NCBI GenBank assembly: GCA_963402885.1
Contig: OY727094.1
Location: 15,688,501-15,752,500 of the forward strand
Reading direction: 5' to 3'
Origin: Antedon bifida
Taxonomy: Eukaryota; Echinodermata; Crinoidea; Comatulida; Antedonidae
DNA length: 64,000 bases
The notes under the pieces were generated by a model that worked only from the letters and a program-made list of their open reading frames with translations, was not told the DNA's origin and did no database searches. Each line of letters begins with the position of its first letter. Position 1 is the first letter of the stretch. A program made the position numbers and the translations under genes. Positions 10,626 through 23,974 of the stretch are shown here, piece by piece.

Positions 10626-13600
10626 CTTATTCTGCATATTGACATCAGCTCCACCCTCTAAGACCAGTTGGCACATGGTTGTATTACCTGCTGAAGCAGC
10701 ATGCATTAATGCTGTCCAGCCATTCTATTAAAAATATTAAATAATAAACAAAGTTACAAAACATGTACATCATATTCCTTAATATCTAACACACAAAAAA
10801 TGACTAATATTAATAATCTTATAAATATCTTTAATTTAATAAAAGTTAATATTTTTTCAATGTTGAAAATAATTTTTCTAATAACAACAATCAATTTTAA
10901 ATGATTATTTCTATAAAGCATTGTAAAATATATTGTTTTGTGTAAACTATTCTTATGATCAAGGTATACTTGAATTCTAAACTATAAAACAGATTATACT
11001 ATACTATATCATCTACAGTATAATCAATTTTATTTTGAAATAGTTGGATTGAATGCAAACTATTGTGTAAAGAAAGGCTATCTACATGTTTTAAACAATT
11101 TTATTTATAAGGTTTTTTTTACAGTGCAATTATAATATAAAACTGGACAATTTATTTTAAATTTCAAATTGTGTTGTAGCTGTTAATAACAGGTTTTCAC
11201 TATTCAATTGTCACCACTCCAACTTGTAATAGCCGTACTTGTTGATAATCATTTAGGCCTACTGTTTATTAGTGTGTGTTTTGTGTGTAGGCATTTCTAT
11301 TTTATACACAATTGTTGACAGTGTAAATCATAACCTCACATTTTATTCACAATTATTTAGTATATATTTTCTATCATATTATTTTGTCGTGTATAAAATA
11401 TATCTAATAAAAATTTTAAATCAATAAAATTAATCAATTAAAACTTAATGTCTTTTATAAAAAACATTGTATAATACTAATTGTTAGCATTGCTTTGATA
11501 TACATTTGGCATCTATGAAATAATAACAGACAGTGTGTTATCATAATCATTGAAAGAATAACAATTATTATTGCTATTATACTATGTTATACCGACTGTA
11601 GTCAAGTACTAAAGAATAATAGATAAATTAGGCCTGAACATAACATACTAATTATGTGCCAGTTAAATGAACAAAAATTGTTTAAGCTTTTATTGTGATT
11701 ATTTGCCATCATTTATAATAAGTTTAATTTGTTGATTCAGTTAACTATTTATTAGTGTATATAGTGATAGTATGTCTTAATTATATTATCACAATTATTA
11801 TGAATTGTAATGTATACCATCTACCAGTCATAACCCTAATCTATTTCATTCAAAAAAATTAAATAAGATTATTATAGTTATACACAATTTTTTTTCTTGT
11901 GAACTAGGTTTGTTTATTATCACTCTCACAGTGCTAAAATATTTATAAAATTATCTCATAAGGTTGATTATTTAGTACATCCATCGTGAAATAAATTAAT
12001 CCACAAAATCCCTCTTGATTCTCTAAAAGAATGAGGATAAACATAGTTCTTGGTATCAATTTCTATAGTTTATTTACAATGTGCCTACTGTGTAGAGTTC
12101 ACCAATAACTTTTAATATTTCAGAATCTGAAAGGTTTTCTCATACATTTCAAAACTAACTTTCAAAAACACAACAAAGACACAAACATGCAGTACAATAA
12201 TAAATATAGAACAAAGTAAGAGTAAAACAACATTATATTAAATATCATTTTTATAGAATTTTTAAAATGTTAGAGGATTAATGTTTAATGTTTTAGGATT
12301 TGAGTGTCATAAGGAGTAAATATCAATCAATTTATTTGTAATTTAAATATTCTGTTTCCTCATCATTATTGTTTCAAATTAATTAATCAAATTTAAGCAT
12401 ATCACCGGGCGGTTTAAAAATCATGTTCTGTGCCTGTTGCGGTTTATCTTTTGTCAATCTTAAGCTATGTCTACACTATCACTACATCTATCACTAAGTT
12501 TGACAAAAAAAGTGCGATGAGCCCAAATATGGTTGGTAGTGGTGTGCCTAAATATGGTAGTGATATGACATCATCTTGTCCATATATGGGCACATCACAT
12601 TTTTTTGTAGACAGAACTTTATAATGATCTAGTTCAAATTTTTCCTAACATTGATATTTTTAATACTTACACATTAATACTTATACAGCATTTAATGTCA
12701 TTTTAAATAACTTGAATAACTAAATCTGTTGAATTGTTAATGTTTAATGAATAGTTTTTTAATTATGTTAATATTTTTATTTTATTTCATTCCTGTATTG
12801 GTGTTTTGATACACTGTTGGGTCTTGAATAATTGAATACAATAATAGGATAGTAATACTGTAGTAATAAAACAGTCACTAGTCTGGTGGTTAAATCTATA
12901 CAACACAGAGCTTGAGCTGATAGGGTTTGATTTCAGCCTCAAGAAGCAGTGGGTAGTGCACCAACATGTTGATAACTACTACAAGTAGTTTGTGTCAATA
13001 TCTAAATTAAATTGTTTCATGACGTATATTTTAAATAGGGAAAATGTTACAAGTCAATCATTAACATTGATGACTGTCCTTTGCCTCAGATGGACATTGA
13101 TGTTATTCAATGGAGTAACATGGCAAATTAATTTTTAAATTATTTCTATATCACATGCTAAACATCTCATCACATATTTTTATCAGTTGAATGGTTGTAT
13201 CTTTGAGAAAACACAAACTGTATTATTTTGCTATGAGTTGCTGACCATAAAAGTTGAGGGTGGGTTTCTATTTTCAGGTGCCTATTTCAAAATTAGTAAT
13301 AGTAACCCACTACTCTAATAGTAACCCCTTCTAATAGTAACCCACCCTAAAAAACAATCAAAGAATAATAACACAGGGTTACAATTAGAAGATTTACGGT
13401 ATTCAAATCCGGTATTAGCCAATCAAATTGTCTAAGCAAATTGTACTGAAAGACTATAATGTACTCAATTATATTGACAAACCATCTAACAGATAGCTAA
13501 GATAAGATATAAATACACAATATACCTTTTAACACTAAAAAACGCTCAAGAAATGAAAAAATTATGTTGAGAAAAAAATATGATGCTTTTAACAATCAGT

Positions 13601-14528
13601 GTGAATGTTAACTGCAAATATGCAACCAGAGAACACTTATAGCAGATCTTAAAAACAAATTAGTATTGATGCACTTTAATTATTGTCAAGTAATTTAACG
13701 TTGTATATCAAATTCATTACAAAACAAATTGATGTATACCTGGTTCGGGAGGTTGACAGCATTGTTGCTAACAATGAAATGACAAATTTCTTCAGTAGTT
13801 TTTTCCCCTGCAATCTATGAAATAAAACAGATAGATCAATATGCATTCAGTTGTATTTTTCATCAAAATACATATAGGCCTACTATAGTAAACATAGACA
13901 ATAACATACATTCCATGTTGTATTAAATTACAGCCATTATATTATAATATTATCATTATAATAATATTAGATTGCCCAAATAAATTAGTTTTTTTCTGCT
14001 TGTCTTAAATTTTGTATTTACATTAATTTTGTAGACATATTTTTATAGAACAATTTTGATGACATTTTTATTTATTTATTTTTTATATTTATTTTTGTAT
14101 GAGGGGTAGCTGGCTCGTTTGATTTACAGCGAAGTATTTTACTTAAGCTGCCCCTGCCCAGCATTTTTCATCTCTATGTTGTATTGTATGTTAATGTGTT
14201 GATATATTATGCTGGTCAAATAATTAAAGCAAAACAATCACATCAAATGAGCCAACAGCATAGAAGCACTACAGTGATTATTTTGATCCATTGTAATACT
14301 GTAATTTTTTGTCACTATTTAATTTATTTAGTTACTTGTTTTAGTTCTCGTTTGTTTTCAGATCATAAGCTAATAGAAAAATTTATTAATTTGTTAATGT
14401 GATAGCGCTGCTTAAATTGTTGTTGGTTAAATGCTATTATCCTAAAACAGTGTAAACTTGCCTACCTCAAGACCATTTTTTGCACAAAGATTAACCAGCC
14501 ATTCATGGAGATCCATTGTATTGCTAAA
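10626..14528 (-). CDS. Ankyrin-repeat protein gene, first coding exons (partial)
   Basis: Three minus-strand exons join in phase 0 with clean splice sites: 14466-14528, 13740-13814 and 10626-10724. The first contains a well-placed ATG (14514-14516, context ACAATGG) and begins MDLHEWLVNLCAKNGLE. The second reads IAGEKTTEEICHFIVSNN. The third is exactly 33 codons, one whole ankyrin repeat: GWTALMHAASAGN near its start and GGADVNMQNK at its end. Ankyrin repeats make protein-protein contact surfaces, and the partner cannot be told. The third exon ends in a donor site, but no later exon was found below 10620, so the 3' end is missing or lies far away. An in-frame stop upstream of the ATG was not proven. 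The upstream flank holds the 99-bp array at 14735-16600. Confidence 0.75.
12463..12618. mobile_element. Small MITE with GTCTACA ends
   Basis: The left end AGCTATGTCTACACT and right end TGTAGACAGAACT are imperfect inverted repeats flanked by TTA on both sides. The interior has inverted words around AAATATGGT and CATATATGGGCACATCACA, giving partial self-complementarity. The 64-codon frame at 12430-12624 overlaps it and is not considered a gene. It lies inside the ankyrin-gene intron. Confidence 0.45.
12872..12968 (+). mobile_element. Degenerate tRNA-derived SINE
   Basis: TCTGGTGGTTAAATC (A-box-like) and GGGTTTGATTTCAGCC (decayed B box) stand at tRNA-like spacing. No acceptor-stem pairing supports a functional tRNA. 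It sits in the large intron of the ankyrin gene. Confidence 0.4.
13254..13350. mobile_element. Tiny inverted-repeat element (AGGGTGGGTT ends)
   Basis: The left end GAGGGTGGGTTTCTATTTT mirrors the right end AATAGTAACCCACCCT, about 95 bp in total. Between them AATAGTAACCC is repeated three times. No coding capacity. Confidence 0.35.
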
Positions 14529-14734
14529 CTGAAAGAAAATACAAAAACAATGTATAATGCTTGTTTAAGTTATAAAAAAAAAACAATTTTTCAATTCAAA
14601 TAAAAATATTTATATTAAAGTAAACTGCATTAATAAATATGCAGCTTCTTTTCACAGACATAAAAACATGATGATAATATTATGAGTTATTTGAATACTA
14701 GTGGTAGATACTTAATGATAAAAAGAAACTTGTG

Positions 14735-16600
14735 TGACAACTCATCACAATGGCAAAGAATGAAGCAATCATTGGGATCATCTGAAGATTGTGGCTTTAA
14801 ACTCAACCTATACCTTCCTCTAATTTTGATAGCTCATCACAATGGCAAAGAATGAAGCAATCATTGGGATCATCTGTAGATTGTGGCTTTAAACTCAACC
14901 TAAATACTATCACTTCCTCTAATGTTGACAGCTCATCACAATGGAAAAGAATGAAGCAATCATTGGGATCATCTGCAGATTGTGGCATTAAACTCATCCT
15001 AAATACTATTCCTTCCTCTAATTTGACAGCTCATCACAATGGCAAAGAATAAAGCAATCATTGGGATCATCTGTAGATTGTGGCTTTAAACTCAACCTAA
15101 ATACTATCCCTTCCTCTAATGTTGACAGCTCATCACAATGGCAAAGAATAAAGCAATCATTGGGATCATCTGTAGATTGTGGCTTTAAACTCAACCTAAA
15201 TACTATCCCTTCCTCTAATGTTGACAGCTCATCACAATGGAAAAGAATGAAGCAATCATTGGGATCATCTGCAGATTGTGGCTTTAAACTCAACCTAAAT
15301 ACTATCACTTCCTCTAATTTTGACAGCTCATCACAATGGAAAAGAATGAAGCAATCATTGGGATCATCTGCAGATTGTGGCTTTAAACTCAACCTAAATA
15401 CTTTCCCTTCCTCTAATTTTGACAGCTTATCACAATGGCAAAGAATGAAGCAATCATTGGGATCATCTGCAGATTGTGGCTTTAAACTCAACCTAAATAC
15501 TTTCCCTTCCTCTAATTTTGACAGCTCATCACAATGGCAAAGAATGAAGCAATCATTGGGATCATCAGCAGATTGTGGCTTTTAACTCAACCTATATACT
15601 ATCCCTCCCTCTAATTTGACAGCTCATCACAATGGCAAAGAATGAAGCAATCATTGGGATCATCTGTAGATTGTGGCTTTAAACTCAACCTAAATACTAC
15701 CCCTCCCTCTAATTTGACAGCTCATCACGATGGCAAAGAATGAAGCAATCATTGGGATCATCTGTAGATTGTGGCTTTAAACTCAACCTATATACTATCC
15801 CTTCCTCTAATTTTGACAATAATCAATATAAATACAGTACTAGGACTAAAAGTACTGAACATGATGTTGAAATATAGTAAATCCCATGTCTCATCTATCA
15901 ACATTTCCTCAACCAATGCCTCCTCTATCAAATAATAATATAATAATGTTCAAGCAATCATTGGGATCATCTGCGGATTGTGGCTTTAAACTCAACCTAT
16001 ATACTATCACTTCCTCTAATTTGACAGCTCATCACATCATTAGAGGATCATCTGTAGATTGTGGCTTTAAACTCAACCTAAATACTATCCCTTCCTCTAA
16101 TTTGACAGCTCATCACAAAGGCAAAGAATGAAGCAATCATTGGGATCATCTGTAGATTGTAGCTTTAAACTCAACCTATATACAATCCCATCCTCTAATG
16201 TTGATAGCTCATCACAATGGCAAAGAATGAAGCAATCATTGGGATCATCTGCAGATTGTGGCTTTAAACTCAACCTAAATACTATCCCTTCCTCTAATTT
16301 TGACAGCTCATCACAATGGCAAAGAATGAAGCAATCATTGGGATCATCAGCAGATTGTGGCTTTTAACTCAACCTATATACTATCCCTCCCTCTAATTTG
16401 ACAGCTCATCACAATGGCAAAGAATGAAGCAATCATTGGGATCATTTGTAGATTGTGGCTTTAAACTCAACCTAAATACTACCCCTCCCTTTAATTTGAC
16501 AGCTCATCACGATGGCAAAGAATGAAGCAATCATTGGGATCATCTGTAGATTGTGGCTTTAAACTCAACCTATATACTATCCCTTCCTCTAATTTTGACA
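14735..16600. repeat. 99-bp tandem repeat array
   Basis: About 18 units of 98-99 bp. Each contains CAATCATTGGGATCATCTG, GATTGTGGCTTTAAACTCAA and AGCTCATCACAATGG. Because 99 is a multiple of three and the unit lacks stops, both strands read open as 33-residue repeats (MKQSLGSSADCGFKL on plus, MSLKPQSADDPNDCFIL on minus). These are array by-products. The stretch 15590-15950 recurs at 16370-16735, including a non-repeat segment with ACAGTACTAGGA, so part of the array was duplicated as a block of about 780 bp. It lies upstream of the first ankyrin coding exon. Confidence 0.9.
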
Positions 16601-16739
16601 ATAATCAATATAAATACAGTACTAGGAGGACTAAAAGTACTGAACATGATGTTGAAATATAGTAAATCCCATGTCTCATCTATCAACATTTCCTCAACCA
16701 ATGCCTCCTCTATCAAATAATAATATATTAATTCTACAT

Positions 16740-18585
16740 TTACAAGTAGGTTTACGGAGTAATGCTGAAATACAAACAAATCTAAAATACATAATGCTTT
16801 TTCTATATAAATAGTTGAATGCAAATTGTTGTACAAAAGACCAACACTTTTATCTGATAACTAGGGCAATTCAATATATTCTGTAAAATTTACACCATAG
16901 GTTGTCTTTGTTTTATCATATAGTTGATTAGAACTACAAACCAACATGAATTACCATTTTAGGTAAAGCAATAAAGGTGTATCAAGGTACTTTAAGTAAA
17001 AACAATGATTGGTTAAGGTCTTGTGAAAATACAATGTATTTTTACTTGGAATTATTAAAAATACTCAAACACTGAATAAGATGATGTTCATACAAAGTAT
17101 TAATAAAATAAAGATGTTTGATTAAAATCATGTCATTATCATACATGGCTTTGAAGGTATACAATCTACAACTTAAGTCAAGAAATTGCATCATCAGTTT
17201 AACATTAGTTGAGTTTATCAGATTTGTTTTTACATTTTCAATAGATTGGTTTGAGATGCTATTTTATCATTTTGTAGTTTAATACATAGAGGCACTGTGA
17301 GGATCAAGGGCTAGTTTCGGCTCTGATGTAAATGTAAATTAGCCCATGTAAAGGGGTTCGGAATTTGTGAATCTCTGTATGTCCAGAAATTGCACTATTA
17401 TTCCAAACATTTTAATATTACTGTTTTTATTCAGCTCCGCCAGCCAATATCATGTAAACAAGTACAGCTAAACTCTGGGATTCCCTTTTAAAACGCATAC
17501 TGTCTAATGTACAGTTAAAAACGGGTGCAAGGAAATAAAGTACAATGCGATCCAACATAGGTTTCTTTAAAAAACATAACCGTTTTATGTGTTTCAAGAA
17601 ATACAAAAAAATTACTTTAGCATTTTTATTATGACAATTTTACATTTCGTAAATCTATATGCATGTTGAATAATGCTCTTGAAACAGGTTTGACTATAAA
17701 ACCAAATATAATGCAAAAATCAAAAAAGATGATAACAGTAATGTTCTTACCCTATGCAATTAGGTATTGAATAAATCCATTATTAAACAAGTCATTAGTA
17801 GTTAATAATCAGAGACAAGACAAAATCTAACCAACTGAATGTTTACAGGCAAAACAAAAGCTAATGATCATATGAACTATTAATACAAAGAAACTAAAGT
17901 TGTTCTATATATGTACCAATTCAATTCAATGACATACAGCATGACAACATGATTATTCTACCTATGAAGTTAAACAACTATAAGAAAACTAAAATGTATA
18001 CATTAGATAACCGGCTACTGAGTCAGCCAATAGGCATCTTGATTGAAGCATATTTTGATTCCAATAAATGAAGCTACTATTAAGTATATTATAAACAGTT
18101 ATATTCTGTACTTTGCTTCATAATAATAAATTAATACAGCAAGTCAGAAAATTCGCAAATTAAAAAAAAAAGCGTTCATTGTTTGTTGCTTTTGTAGATT
18201 CTACAATAATAACAACAACCAAACATTTATATAGACCAATTTCAAAAAGATTATCAAAGGCACATTCTATCATGAAATTTCTATCATAAATAAATTTGAT
18301 TTGATACTATTTGAGATCGCATGAATTTTTTAAATGATAGCAACTGCATATAATAGGGTGTAATTTATTTTTATAATATTTCAAGATACAGTAACAATAA
18401 AATATGTTATTAGATGTTAAGAAAAAATATAAAAGTTGTTTAACCACATTCGGACAATTTAATTACTCTGTCGTAACGTACAGTCTAAGAGGGATCATAT
18501 GACTTCATGGCACATGCAAGAAAACGTCCTTTAATGATGGTATGCAAGATAGTGGACAACAATCGTTAAAAATCCTGGAAGCATG
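16740..18585. other. AT-rich non-coding stretch
   Basis: No exon, transposon end or array is recognised on either strand. Confidence 0.4.
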
Positions 18586-18592
18586 ACAAGCA

Positions 18593-19024
18593 CATCAAAG
18601 TTCAACTGCGTCAGATACATTTAACATCCTAACAATACATACCAGATAGATGCACCAATGTGTTCAACTGCGTCAGATACATTTAACATCCTAACAATAC
18701 ATCCCAGATAGATGCACCAATGTGTTCATCGACAAGCACATCAAAGTTCAACTGCGTCAGATACATTTAACATCCTAACAATACATCCCAGAGAGATGTG
18801 CACCAATGTGTTCATGACAAGCACATCAAAGTTCAACTGCGTCAGATACATTTAACATCCTAACAATACATCCCAGATAGATGCACCAATGTGTTCAACT
18901 GCGTCAGATACATTTAACATTCTAACAATACATCCCAGATAGATGCACCAATGTGTTCAACTGCGTCAGATACATTTAACATCCTAACAATACATCCCAG
19001 ATAGATGCACCAATGTGTTCATGA
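18593..19024. repeat. 62-bp tandem repeat, some units with a 22-bp extra block
   Basis: Six copies of a 62-bp unit starting TTCAACTGCGTCAGATACAT and ending GATGCACCAATGTG. Three copies are preceded by GACAAGCACATCAAAG, so two unit lengths (about 62 and 84 bp) are mixed. Confidence 0.85.
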
Positions 19025-19029
19025 ATCAA

Positions 19030-21000
19030 CATTTTGTATTAAGCATATAATTTTATTTTGAGAACTTAGAGGAACTATTTAACTGGAAAACAATGGTGAG
19101 GTCGAATGGAGGAACTTATAAAGTTTTGTTTAACTGGAAAACACTATTCGAAAATGAAAACAATCGAAAATTCATTTTAGGTCCATTTTAAAGACACTAG
19201 ACTTGTGCTTTTTCTACTTATGGTCACACACTACATTTTATGAAAAAGTTAATACTATATACATATATATACGTATTTAAGCAGTTAAAAAATGTGAAAA
19301 ATAAGTTGATTCTAATCATTTTAGCAGCCCGCTATAAATCCCAACATGCATCGCGTCCGGATTGATATTTTTATATTTTCATATTGTGATGTACCCACTT
19401 CGACCGATCGCATGAAAGGGAAAACAATTAAAAGAACCAAACTTTTCAGCGGAAATACCAGTTCTTCCCCAATTTGTATTAATGGATTCTACCAAAGAAG
19501 GAAAGACAATTAATTCAGCAACAAGACATCGTCAGTCTAGGCCTATAGCGTACGATGTTCGTAGGTTACTGCTGTTTACCAGCTAGGCCTACAAAAGTCA
19601 AAACTAAGCCTACTATTAAGCTAGGCCTAGAAATGTCTACAAGAGAACTTTCGACGTGAGCTACTTAGGTAGTCCATTGTTTTTCTCTTTTTATCATAAT
19701 TAAAACGCACATTTAAGACAAGAAATGACCTGGTTTAATGTTTTTCAAGTTATATATATGCATTATTTTTACAAAACATCAAAAATTGCAGGTTTACTAG
19801 TGTCTTTAAGTAAAATGTCTATCTCGTAAATTACCAGATCTACATACAGGCATAGTCATTAGCCTATGATACAGGTATGTGCCCGTAAACTTAAATTTCC
19901 CTAAAAAACTACTCTAAAAAGCCCCTGTAGGTAGGCCTAATATAATACTTAATAAATAATAGTCAAATTAATGTTTGATCTATTTTGATACTGAGATTTT
20001 TACTTTCTTTAATGATCTGGCCCAGGCATTTAATCTTAAAATCACCAAGTCCTCCTCCAGTCGGAAAACTGATGTGATAGACATCAATCTATTATAGTTA
20101 GGCCTACAGCATGAACCTAGGTCCAGGAGAGCAGGACACACGCGCCGGCCTAGGAGGAGAGTTGCATCCTACTGTCTGTACTTACGGCCTAAAATATTCT
20201 TGTCTTTTTGGTATAGATGCTTAGTGTTAGAATGGCCTAGCTAGTCCAGTAGGGCCTATCATTACTCTTTTCTCCTAAACAGTCACCGTGCTTACTTAAA
20301 GTTAACCGTACTAAAATATGTAAAATAACTAGGCCTAGCTAGACAGACACGTGTTTGATTCTTGAAAACTTTCCACATGTGTTACGACTAATAACGACGA
20401 CCGCTGCATGCCGATTATACGTAATCAGTCGACCATAAAGATGACCTGCAATCTTGAGAAGACGTACCTGGGAAATTACTGACGTGACGTTGGCCTAATT
20501 CCATGGGAGTCCATGCGAATACTAATAATATAATTATAAATCCATATAATAATGATTTAAAAAGTAATACCGACGTGTAGGCCTATTTATTTGAATAAAC
20601 GCCCCCTCTTTCTCGAACACCACATGGGCTTTATTCTCGAATAAATACGGTAGTCATACGAATGTAGGCCTAATGTCTACGAAAAATCAATCTAAAAAAA
20701 GGATCATGATTGAGATTACTGCAAGTCAGAACTACATGTACTAAATGTAATAAATTGCAGACATTTATAAGAAGGTTGTGGCCTATTAATTAATTATTAT
20801 TAATATCACAGGCGACAGACTTAGGGCTAGAAGGACTAAACCACGTCCTAATAATTATAATCTATCAAATAATTACTAAAAAGACGTGAGAAAATGTGAA
20901 CAATATTTAAAATCGTTTTGTTTTTTTCGGATTTAAAATATAAAGTTATACATCACCAAAATTCATCTAATTCATCACAATTAATCGAAGATATCTTATA
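19030..21000. other. Non-coding stretch rich in TAGGCCTA words
   Basis: Many TAGGCCTA/AGGCCTAC words occur between about 19540 and 20660. No coding exon is recognised. On the minus strand a strong donor-like CAG|GTACGT lies at about 20469, next to CGTCACGTCAG (CRE-like). It could be a non-coding first exon of the ankyrin gene, but nothing proves it. Confidence 0.35.
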
Positions 21001-22800
21001 TGACCACAAGTTAAAGTTGTTTTAGCATATTCTAAAATATATACGTAGTGATGACGCTTTTTTTCTTTTTCCACTGCAGGACACATCACTCCTCCAAAGC
21101 TCTCCATTTCTATCTTTTTCTATTGTCAGTTGCTTTTATATTTGCTCAGGTTATCTATCATCACATTTTGAGTTCGTCTTTTCTTTTTCCCTATCGTTCC
21201 ATAGCATGGGTTGATACTTATCATAGTTCTTTTAATCATATGCCCTATTCATATGAAATTGTTATTTTCTGTATACGTACTTACTCATCTATCATTACCA
21301 TTAATCACTAAAATCATCTTTCGTTTTTATTTTAATAATTATACTATCAGTATCATAGCATGTTTACATTTTCTCTATACTTCACCTTAATATTATTATT
21401 ATAGTAAAAGTGATACATTAAACTTTTCTGTAAATTAATATGGCCATTTCACAATAACTTATCGTTTTATTTATTTTGTAAGCAGTGATTCCATCAGGAA
21501 ATATATTTAAGGTTTTCAAGTTTGGTTTACTAACTATTTCCTTTCATCTTCATTCTCCCTATAACTACACTGGTTCTAAGTCGTACATCTTTCATTGTTT
21601 TACCAAATACCAAATTGTTCATGAGTTTGAATAAGTATTGTTCGAACCCACGGCGTTACTTATTTTTCGCAATTCCATTTTAAGATGTATGTTAATCGGC
21701 CTGCTACTCTGTTTAAATTCTATTATACGATGTAGGCCTACCTTTTCTGTTTCATACCTAATACGATTTTATCTCTTAGTGTACACGAGACAAAGAACAA
21801 GAGACAAAGAAAAAAAACAAATATATACAGTATCTTATTGTGTCATATAGCTTTTTTGACGGACTGTCGAATACGGGTTCATATTCGATGGTTGAAATCA
21901 CAACTACGCATGCGCTCAACGATAAAAATAATACATAAACAACGCGCGCGTAGAAACATCAAACAGGTAATTACGGGATATATTACCCTTCTGATCCGCT
22001 TGACTGAGTAAATGGGCGTAATACGGAATTATATCTCATACATAATTATTGACCAATCGGATTACAGAATTCACGTATATATATGGCTTTTGACCAGATT
22101 GTGACAATGATCACTTTTGATAATTAAAAAAAACCACGTTTTACATATAGCAATTTTATTCCGTAAAAAAGCGACACACGCGCTGTATACCTTGAAAACG
22201 CGGCCAAATTGTGCAAAAATTCCCATTTTTCAGCGTGTTTTTTAGTTTTCTCCACTAATAATCGTCGGATAATCTGGTTCAAACGGTAAAATGTGTAGAA
22301 ATGAAAGCTTCATATTATTTCATAAATCACATCACTTAAATATGTGTTATCTCGTCGGAAATCACAATTTTGCTACCTTTTACAGTGTAGCCACACATAC
22401 TTCGACGCGTAGAGTCCGCCGTCGAGAGGGACTAGCAGGTCTTCAACCCGATTGTAAATTGGCTATACAAATATCACATCTAATTATACATTTAAAATCA
22501 CATATCATTTTAAAGTCCAAATATTGAGGAAACTAAAAAGTCTAATTTTGTTTTATATAATTAAACAAAACATGATATTTAATTGGAAAAATAATTGGGT
22601 GTCCATGTAAATTTGACTAGCGCAGCGAGACAGATCCAGGGTTTACACATGCCTGGTAACTTTCATTATATCAGATTGTAATCGTAACACAAGTAGTGCA
22701 CATAGGGTTTTGTGTAACAACGGTTATCACATATTTACCATTTGTACAGTATATGCTAGCATTGCTTTACTGTACTATTAAACTTGTGTTGAATTATCTG
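21001..22800. other. Non-coding stretch
   Basis: Pyrimidine-rich open frames at 21048-21311 and 21638-21850 have low-complexity hydrophobic translations and no recognisable family. A GC-richer patch with GCGCGCG lies near 21943. No gene is called. Confidence 0.35.
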
Positions 22801-22820
22801 ATCCCGTGTTCATGACACCG

Positions 22821-23432
22821 CTATAATGTGACTACCCTATCAATAATGTAAGCGTCCAAATCTTCGAGCGGTAAACAACTGCGTACGAAGTCTGCAGTGA
22901 AATTACTGTAGCGTGAAAGCTGCGAACACTGCAGTTTGTGCACTGAATTAAATTGCACTAAACTTATAGGATAAAATTGATATGTATTTTCTATCTTTCT
23001 TCTCACATTTTTGACAATGTATTTGTTCAGGTTTAAGTTTGTCTTTACATACATACTGTATCCAACAGTAGCTTCATCAAATTGTAATCTATCCGTCATA
23101 TTAATTTTCGTAGACTTCTTAAAAGTTTCAACAAGAGCACTTTCTTCTTCTTTCAGAAATTTTTCTATGACTAGATGTGCATCCAGTGTTCTCGAATACA
23201 ATAGAACCCATGGGGACATTGGGAAACAAAAACGGAAATGTCCCCTTAATTGGGGTATTCGGAAATAAAGACAAAATAACGAATACTGGATACCATAAAG
23301 AACAATTAATTTATGTGGACTCAAGAAATTGAGGATAAATGGAAATTTAACTACGGGGATTGGGCGGCACGGGGTGGTGGTGATGAAACCGCAGTAATAA
23401 AGTTGATTGTATTTATACAGTATAAGAACCAC
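22821..23432 (-). CDS. Hypothetical protein reading frame (203 codons)
   Basis: I do not recognise this frame. It is one of the longest non-repetitive open frames in the window, equal to the 203-codon transposase frame at 47358. The C-terminal two thirds look protein-like: charged helical segments such as EKFLKEEESALVETFKKS, then KNVRRKIENTYQFYPIS and a C-terminus LEDLDAYIIDRVVTL. The N-terminal 70 residues are hydrophobic and aromatic and may be upstream non-coding sequence. A start at the internal Met of MSPWVLLYSRTLDAHL (near 23215) is possible. No signal, domain or neighbouring exon supports a function. It could be a terminal exon, a relic of a transposon or chance. Confidence 0.3.
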   Translation of the reverse strand: MVLILYKYNQLYYCGFITTTPCRPIPVVKFPFILNFLSPHKLIVLYGIQYSLFCLYFRIPQLRGHFRFCFPMSPWVLLYSRTLDAHLVIEKFLKEEESALVETFKKSTKINMTDRLQFDEATVGYSMYVKTNLNLNKYIVKNVRRKIENTYQFYPISLVQFNSVHKLQCSQLSRYSNFTADFVRSCLPLEDLDAYIIDRVVTL

Positions 23433-23459
23433 ACTAAATAAATACAGTAAGATATTCGG

Positions 23460-23970
23460 CGATCGGCGGAAACGCTAGCTCTTATTTAGTAACAAATTAA
23501 ACTGTAGTCTACCTCTTATTAAGCTAGGGATTATCATACAGTTTACTAAATATTTAGGGCTAATCATTGGTTGCGGTGTTAAAATTCCTGGAAACATTTG
23601 TGTGAACAAAACTAGATCGAATTGCTGTCATGAGTACTGATTTGTTGGGCCGTGATTTCAGACGCAAGGGATATATCTATCTAGACTTATTTTTTCGAAT
23701 AAATGTACGTACTTATCAGATACACTTGTCTTGTGTCGTATAACAAATAAATACTGTAATAGTTACTGAAGTTACTATTACAACCTCGTCAATATAAACA
23801 CAAATATGTACTGTATATGTTTATTCACCTATTTATGAAAACGCATACTATAAAGTTTCCTTTGTAAAATGATGTAATCAAGCTGTTTACAGGAGTAATT
23901 AGAAACCAAATTGTAGTTGGAGAAAAGAAACTACGAAGCATGTTTATGTTATGTTGTGTGCCGTTATGTT
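23460..23970. other. Non-coding stretch
   Basis: No exon or element is recognised. A CCAAT-like word on the minus strand near 23566 lies upstream of the hypothetical frame at 22821-23432, too weak to call a promoter. Confidence 0.3.
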
Positions 23971-23974
23971 TTTA

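Noticed and set aside
20465..20530. Non-coding first exon and CRE-containing promoter of the ankyrin gene
   Set aside because: The donor-like CAG|GTACGT and CGTCACGTCAG are suggestive, but distance and lack of any transcript evidence leave it unsupported.
21048..21311. 87-codon hydrophobic plus-strand frame
   Set aside because: Low-complexity pyrimidine-rich DNA gives Phe/Ser/Leu-rich translation. There is no splice signal or family.
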